From positions 1 through 64,000 of the forward strand of contig NZ_JAJGSX010000001.1 of NCBI RefSeq assembly GCF_021245725.1: a stretch of 64,000 nucleotides of DNA, in the 5' to 3' direction. Source of the stretch: Pseudonocardia sp. TRM90224 (GTDB lineage Bacteria; Actinomycetota; Actinomycetes; Mycobacteriales; Pseudonocardiaceae). Both the position numbers and the translations under genes were made by a program. Below, in pieces: positions 24,101 to 30,100 of the stretch. Within the stretch, counting starts at the first letter, position 1. The number at the start of each line of letters is the position of its first letter. The notes below the pieces were generated by a model. That model was given only the letters and a program-made list of their open reading frames with translations, searched no databases and had not been told where the DNA came from.

Positions 24101-27100
24101 GGCCGTTCCCGCTTCCGGGCCCGCCCTCGGGAACCCACACCACCACCGGCTGGAGCGGCGGGACGGTCGGGGTGAACGTCGAGTCGCCGTCGCCGTGGTA
24201 GTGCGAGCAGTCGCCGAAGCAGCTGCCGACGCCGCCCTGGGGGTGGCCCGGGATCGCCTGCGAGGAGACGCCGCAGCCGGTGCCGCTGGTGCCCGAGCAG
24301 GTGTCCTGGCGCCACGCCGACAGGATGCCGCCCCACACCCCGATGTCCGGGGGCAGGAACTGGCTGGCCTCGTCGCGTGAGACGGCCTTGTACCGGCGGT
24401 CGCAGTGGGAGAGGTCGGAGCAGCCGATGTTGGCCTGCGCGAACCCGGGGCCGGCCACGGCCTGCGCCCACACCCAGCCCCCGCCGCCACCGATCCCGCC
24501 GGTCCCGGAGTCGTGCGCGTACGCGTTGGCGTACGAGCCCGACGGGTCGCGTGCGGAGTCCCGTGCCGTGACCTCCCACTTGTACGAGCAGCCGGCGTTC
24601 TCGCTACCGGCGCAGGCCGCATAGGCCTCGGCGATCCCGTCGGTGGCGGAGGCGAAGGCGCTCGTGCCGCACCAGCCGGCGCCCGCCGCGCCGCTCGTGC
24701 CGCAGGAGGCGTCGGCCGTGGCCGAGTTCTTGCCCGCCGCGCTCTTGGACGTGCTCGCAGCCGAGAACTTGAACGTGCAGGTGGAGCCTTCGGCGGCCGC
24801 GCAGCTGGCCGCCACCTGGGCGCCGGTCTCGTTCGCGGCCGCGCGGCTCGAACCGGCGCACTGCCCGTCGGTGCCGCCGACGCAGTCGGTGACCGACCGG
24901 GCGGTGTTCGTGCCGACCCCGCCGACACCGGCGTGGTCCGCTGCGGCTTCAGTGTGCGTCCGGCACGCGGTCCCGTTGCAGAGCGCGTTGGTCTCGGCGA
25001 TGAACTGGCCTGCGAAGCCACCCGTCGCGGCCTCGCAGATCCCGGCCGCCTCACAGGTGGCCGTGGCCGATGCCGTCACCTGCGGGGCGCCGACGGCCTC
25101 GCTCGACGAGGAGGCGCGCGTCGCGCAACCGCTCTCGGTGCCGTCGTCGCAGCCGGCCGAGACGTACGCGTTGGTCATCGCGAACTGCTGGGCGGGCTCG
25201 CCGCCCGGCGCGCTCGCGGCGGCGCTGCTGCCCGCGGTGATCTGCGCCTGGCACGGGGTGGTGCCGTCGCAACGCGTCGAGCCTTCGGCTGTGCTGCGCG
25301 CCTGCTGGCCGGCCGGCCCGGCCACGACGTTCGCGGAGCCCGTCAGCGAGCCCGTGCAGCCCTTGTCGGGGCACTGGATCTCGGACGTCGTCTGTCCGCT
25401 GCCGGAGTAGCCGGGCAGGTTCGGCGCGTTCGCCTCGGCGCCGGCCGGCTGGCCGGAGTCGCGCTCGACGACCGCCGTCACGTCGCTGGCGGCCACGCAG
25501 CCACCCTTGCCCGCCGTGCACGTCGCCGCGGTCTTCGCGTCGCCCGCAACACCCGAGGTCGAGCCCGTCGTCGCCGCCGTGCACCGCGGACCCGCGCACG
25601 CGGCCTGCGCGTACGACTTGGACATCGCGGCCGGTACGTCCGTCACCGGCTTCGCGGCCAGCTCGGCAGCCTGCTTCGCCGCCTCGCCCGCCTTCTTCGC
25701 CGTCTCGGCCGCATCCGCGGCCAGCTTCTTCTGCTCGGCGGTCGCGCCCGTGCGGGCGGCCACCTGTGCAGTCTTCTTCGCGTCCTGCTCCGCCTGCTTC
25801 GCCTGCTCGGCGAGTGCATCGGCGGTCTCGTTCTGCTGCTCAGCCACGATGTCGGCCACAACCTGGCCGGCGCCCGCGCTGGAGCTCGTCTGGACCTGGC
25901 AACCACCCGTGCCGGTGCAGCTGCCGCTGGAGTTCGAGACACCCTCTGGTGGGCCACGGGCCCCGTTGGCCCCTGCCACCGCCGTCGGGCCGTCCGAGCC
26001 GGCCGCGCTGCTGCGCGCCGTGCCCGTGCACTTCTGACCCGACGCGCAGTCCAGCGTCGCATCGGCCATCGACCAGCTCGACGCGCCCTGCACCGTCGGG
26101 GCGCCGGAGTTCGCGGACGAACCGGGCGCGGTCGGCGCCGGCGGGACGGCCGGCTGCTCGCCCTGCTTGCCCTGCACCGGCTCCTCGGCCGGCGGGCCGG
26201 TCTGCTCGCCGGTCTGCTCCGAGCTGACCGTCGCGTTCGCGGTCGACTTCGCCGCCACCACCGGGACGATCACGTTCGCGTCCGGGCCCGTCGAGGCACC
26301 CGAGTTCGTCACCGCCTGGCACACGCCGCCGCTGACTCCCTCGCAGGAGCCCTCGGAACGGGAACCGCGTGCGTCGGGCGAGACGCTCGGGTCGGTCGCG
26401 GACGCCGAGCTGGTCACCTTCCCGGAGCACGTCGCCGTGCCCTCGCAGAGCATCGCCGCACCGGCGACCGATGCCGCCGACGGGCCTGCCGGCAACCGGG
26501 CCGCGTTCACCTTCGCGTCCTCACCGGCGAACGCCAGCGCGGCGCCCGGGCCGGTCGTCGCGTTGGATGCCGCCTTCAGCTCGCAGACGCCGTCGCACGT
26601 CGCCGTGGCCTCCGACGTCCGCGGCACACCGGCGTTGATCGCCCCGTCCCATGCCGTGCTCGTGGTCTTCACCGAACCGGTGCAGGCCTGCTCGCACGAG
26701 ATCGTCGCGTTGGAGGAGGACGTCGACGTCGGCCCGCTGAGCGGCTGGCCCGCGAGCGGCTTGCCGGTCGCCGGGTCCGTCACCACGAAGTCGGGAGCGC
26801 TGGACGCCTTCGACGACGACTCCCCGAGGCAGTCTCCGCCGTCCACAGCGCACTCGGCCGAAGCCGACGTGCCGCGCGCCTCCGGCGAGACCGCCGTGTC
26901 GCGTGCGCTCGTCGCCGCGGTCGCGGTGCCACCGCAGCCGCGACCGCCCTCGCAGCGGATCGTCGCGTCCGCCGTCGAGACCGCGACCGGGCCCGACACC
27001 GCGACCACCGCGGCGGGGTCGGTCTTCTTCGTCGTGCTCACCGGGGCCCGATCGGCAACTGACGTCTCGCCGGCCAGGTCGCACCCGCCGCCGACCCCCT

Positions 27101-30100
27101 TCGTCGAGCAGTTCGTCGACGACGTGCTGTCGCGCACCCCGGTGATGTCGCCCGACGCCGCACCCGACGTGTTCGCCGCGCCCGTGCCGGTGCAGTCGAC
27201 GCTGTTGCAGTCGACCCGCACCTTGGTGGTGCTGCCGGCGGTCAGCGCCCGGGTCGCCGGCTTCTCCGCGGTGCCCGCGCTGGCCGCCGTGAACAGTGCC
27301 GAGGTCGTGCGCTCGCTCCTCGGGGCCGGCTCGTCACCGAGCTTGGAGCCCGACTCGGCGCGGCAGTCGCCGCCGGCGGTCGTGCAGTTGGTGCTGCCGG
27401 CGGTCTCGCGGACCGCGGCGCCGGCAACCGTCTTGCCGTTGGTGCTCGTGGCGCCATTGCCCTTGCAGGTCGCTGCGGCGCAGTTGACCTCGACCGCCGC
27501 GCCGCCCTCGCCGGAACCCTCGGTGCGCCCCTCGGCCGCGTCGGCGCCACTGACCGCCTTGCAACCACCAGCGGTCACCGCGCAGTTCGCCGCACCGCCG
27601 GCGACGACCTGCCGGTTCTCGACCGTCGGGGCGGGCGTCGCGGGGGCCGCAGTTGCCGCCGCGGCCGGCTCGCCGAGCGCCGGCGCGGTCGCTGCCGTGT
27701 CACGGACGACAGGAGCGGGGGTGGTGACGGTGGCGGTTGCGTCGGCCTTCGTGTCGGTGCCGGCGGTGCCCGTGCAGTCGGCAGCCCCGCCGCCGCACGT
27801 CACCTCGGCCGTCGCCAGGGCCTCGTTGCGGCCGCCGGAGTGGGTACCGCCGTCCACCTCGACGCGCACAGCGGTGCCGCAGCCGTCGGTGGCCGCATTG
27901 CACGTGGCCGTCGCCGCGCCGGAGTGCTTGTCGGTACCGGTCACTTCGGGGCCGGTCATCGTCACCGCACGGGTCGTCGTCCCGTCGAGCGCGGCCTTCT
28001 CGGGATCGGTCTCCCCACCGCCGACGCCGTTGCCCGACGTGCGGCAGGAACCTGCCGAGGTGCGGCAGTCCGCCTCGGCACCGGACAGATCGGCCCTGCT
28101 GGACTGGGAACAATCACCTTGGCCCAGCGAGCACCACCCGTCGGCCTTGTTCTCACCCGCCGAGGCGTTGCTCCCGCAGCCCTGCTCGGCGCCGCTCAGC
28201 ACACAGGAGGCGGAGGCCTTGTTCTCACCGGATCCGGTGGACGCACCACACCCGCTGGAGACCCCGGCCAGCGCCATGCACCGGTCGGATTCCTGCTCGT
28301 GGTCGGCCGAATCGGTGACCGAACGGCACTCGACGAACGCCCCGCTCGATCCACACCCGGCGGCGGACCCGTCCTGCGGCGCCCACGTGGGCAGCCCGGC
28401 CGGACGGTCGCGCTCGGTCATCGCACGCAGCTCGTCCGTGGACTTGTAGAGCTCGCTCCGGTCCTCGTCCAGCTGCGCGGCGTTGCGGTCGTACACATCC
28501 TTCGCCAGCGTCCCGGCGGCAACCTGCTTCTCCTCGGCAGCCAGCGCGGTCTCACGGGCGGAGATGTCGCGGTGGCCGTCGACCACCTCGTCGATCAGGT
28601 CGGCGCGGTTGCTCGAAAGCTGCGCCTTGTCCGCTTCAGCCTGCGCGGAAAGTTCGTTGTGCGCGGTCTCGCGCTTGGCCAGCTCGTCGGCGGTGATCGT
28701 CCCGGCAGCAGCCTGCTTGCGGGACTCCTCCAGCTCGGTGGCGGACTTGTCGGTGTTGATCCGGCCTTCGAGCGCCTTCTCGGTCTGCTCGGCGTACCAG
28801 GACCGGTACTGCTCGGAGTCTTCGTCGCCGGCTGGTGGGCCGCGACCCGACAGCATCGACGCGAACCGGGTGGTCGGTTCGTCCGAGACGCCGGTGCAGC
28901 TCTCGGAAGCCGCGCACATCTGCCGCTTCCCCGAAGGCTCCAGGCCGGCCGGGGCGCCACCACCGGTCGGATCCGAGCCGAACCGCTTCCGCAGCTGCTC
29001 CACCGTCGCCGGGTCGCCGCCGTCCGGCAGCCGGCTCAGGATCTCGCGAGCCTGGTCGATCGCACGATCCGCGTCCTCGGCAAGCCCGGCCGCCCAGTCG
29101 GTCACCCGCTCGATCAGCTCGCCACCGGGAGTCCCGCCCAGCCACTCGGCCAGCCCGGAGCGGTCGCGCCCGCCGTCCTGCCCGGCCTCCCGCCCGGCTT
29201 CCCGTGCGGCCTCGCGCAGCCAGCTCGCCACGTCGCCGTCGAGCTGCTCACGCAACGCTCCTGCCCGCTCGGCGACGTCCGCCGCCCAGCCGTTCGCCTG
29301 CCGGACCAGCTCGGCGACCTCACCGGATCGATCCGAGCCACGGCCGCTGTCGGCTCCCCAGCCGTCGGCCTGCTCGTCCCCGATCCAGCGGGCGAGCTCG
29401 CGCCCGTCCATCCCGCCGGTACCGCCCTCTCCGAATGCACCAGCACCGAACTCACCAGCACCGCGTTCCTGCAGCCGCTCGGCCCACTCGGCGGCGCGCC
29501 GACCCATGTCGAACGCGTCGTCCGGGCCGTCGGCGCCCGTGCCGATCCGATCCGAGATGCGCTCGGCCCACTCGCCGGCCCGCTCGGCCCATTCGGCCAT
29601 GCGGTCGCCGTCCCCGTCGCGTCCGGTGAAGCTCTTCGCCCAGTCGACCACCCGGCGGGCGAGCTCCGCACCGCCGGCGCCGCCACGAGGCGCATCGGCG
29701 TCGGCGCCGCGGTCACCCGCCAGCTCCTCGATCCGCCGGGCGAGATCGGCGCCCTCACCGGTCAGCCGATCACGCAATTCCTCGGCCTGCTCGGTCAGCT
29801 CCGCACCCCGACCCTCGACCCGCTCACGCAACCGATCGGCCCACTCCGCGCCACCGGGCGACTCCCCGTCGGCACTGAACTTCCCATCGACGCTGTGCTT
29901 CCCGAGCCACTCGCCGACCCACCGCGCGAGTTCGTCGCCGCCACTTCGGTCAGCGCCGTCACCGCGGTCGCCCGCCAGCTCCTCCATCCGCCGAGCCAGA
30001 TCAGCGCCCTCACCGGTCAACCGGTCACGCAATTCCTCGGCCTGTGCGGTGAGTTCCGCAGCCCGACCCTCGACACGCTCACGCAACCGATCGGCCCACT

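Noticed and set aside
7599..24380. A 5,593-codon open frame on the plus strand opposite the giant gene
   Set aside because: It is codon-aligned antisense: its stops would require TTA, CTA or TCA in the sense gene, which is depleted of these codons. The translation is rich in Arg, His and Pro with no domain signal, while the minus frame carries SecA motifs.
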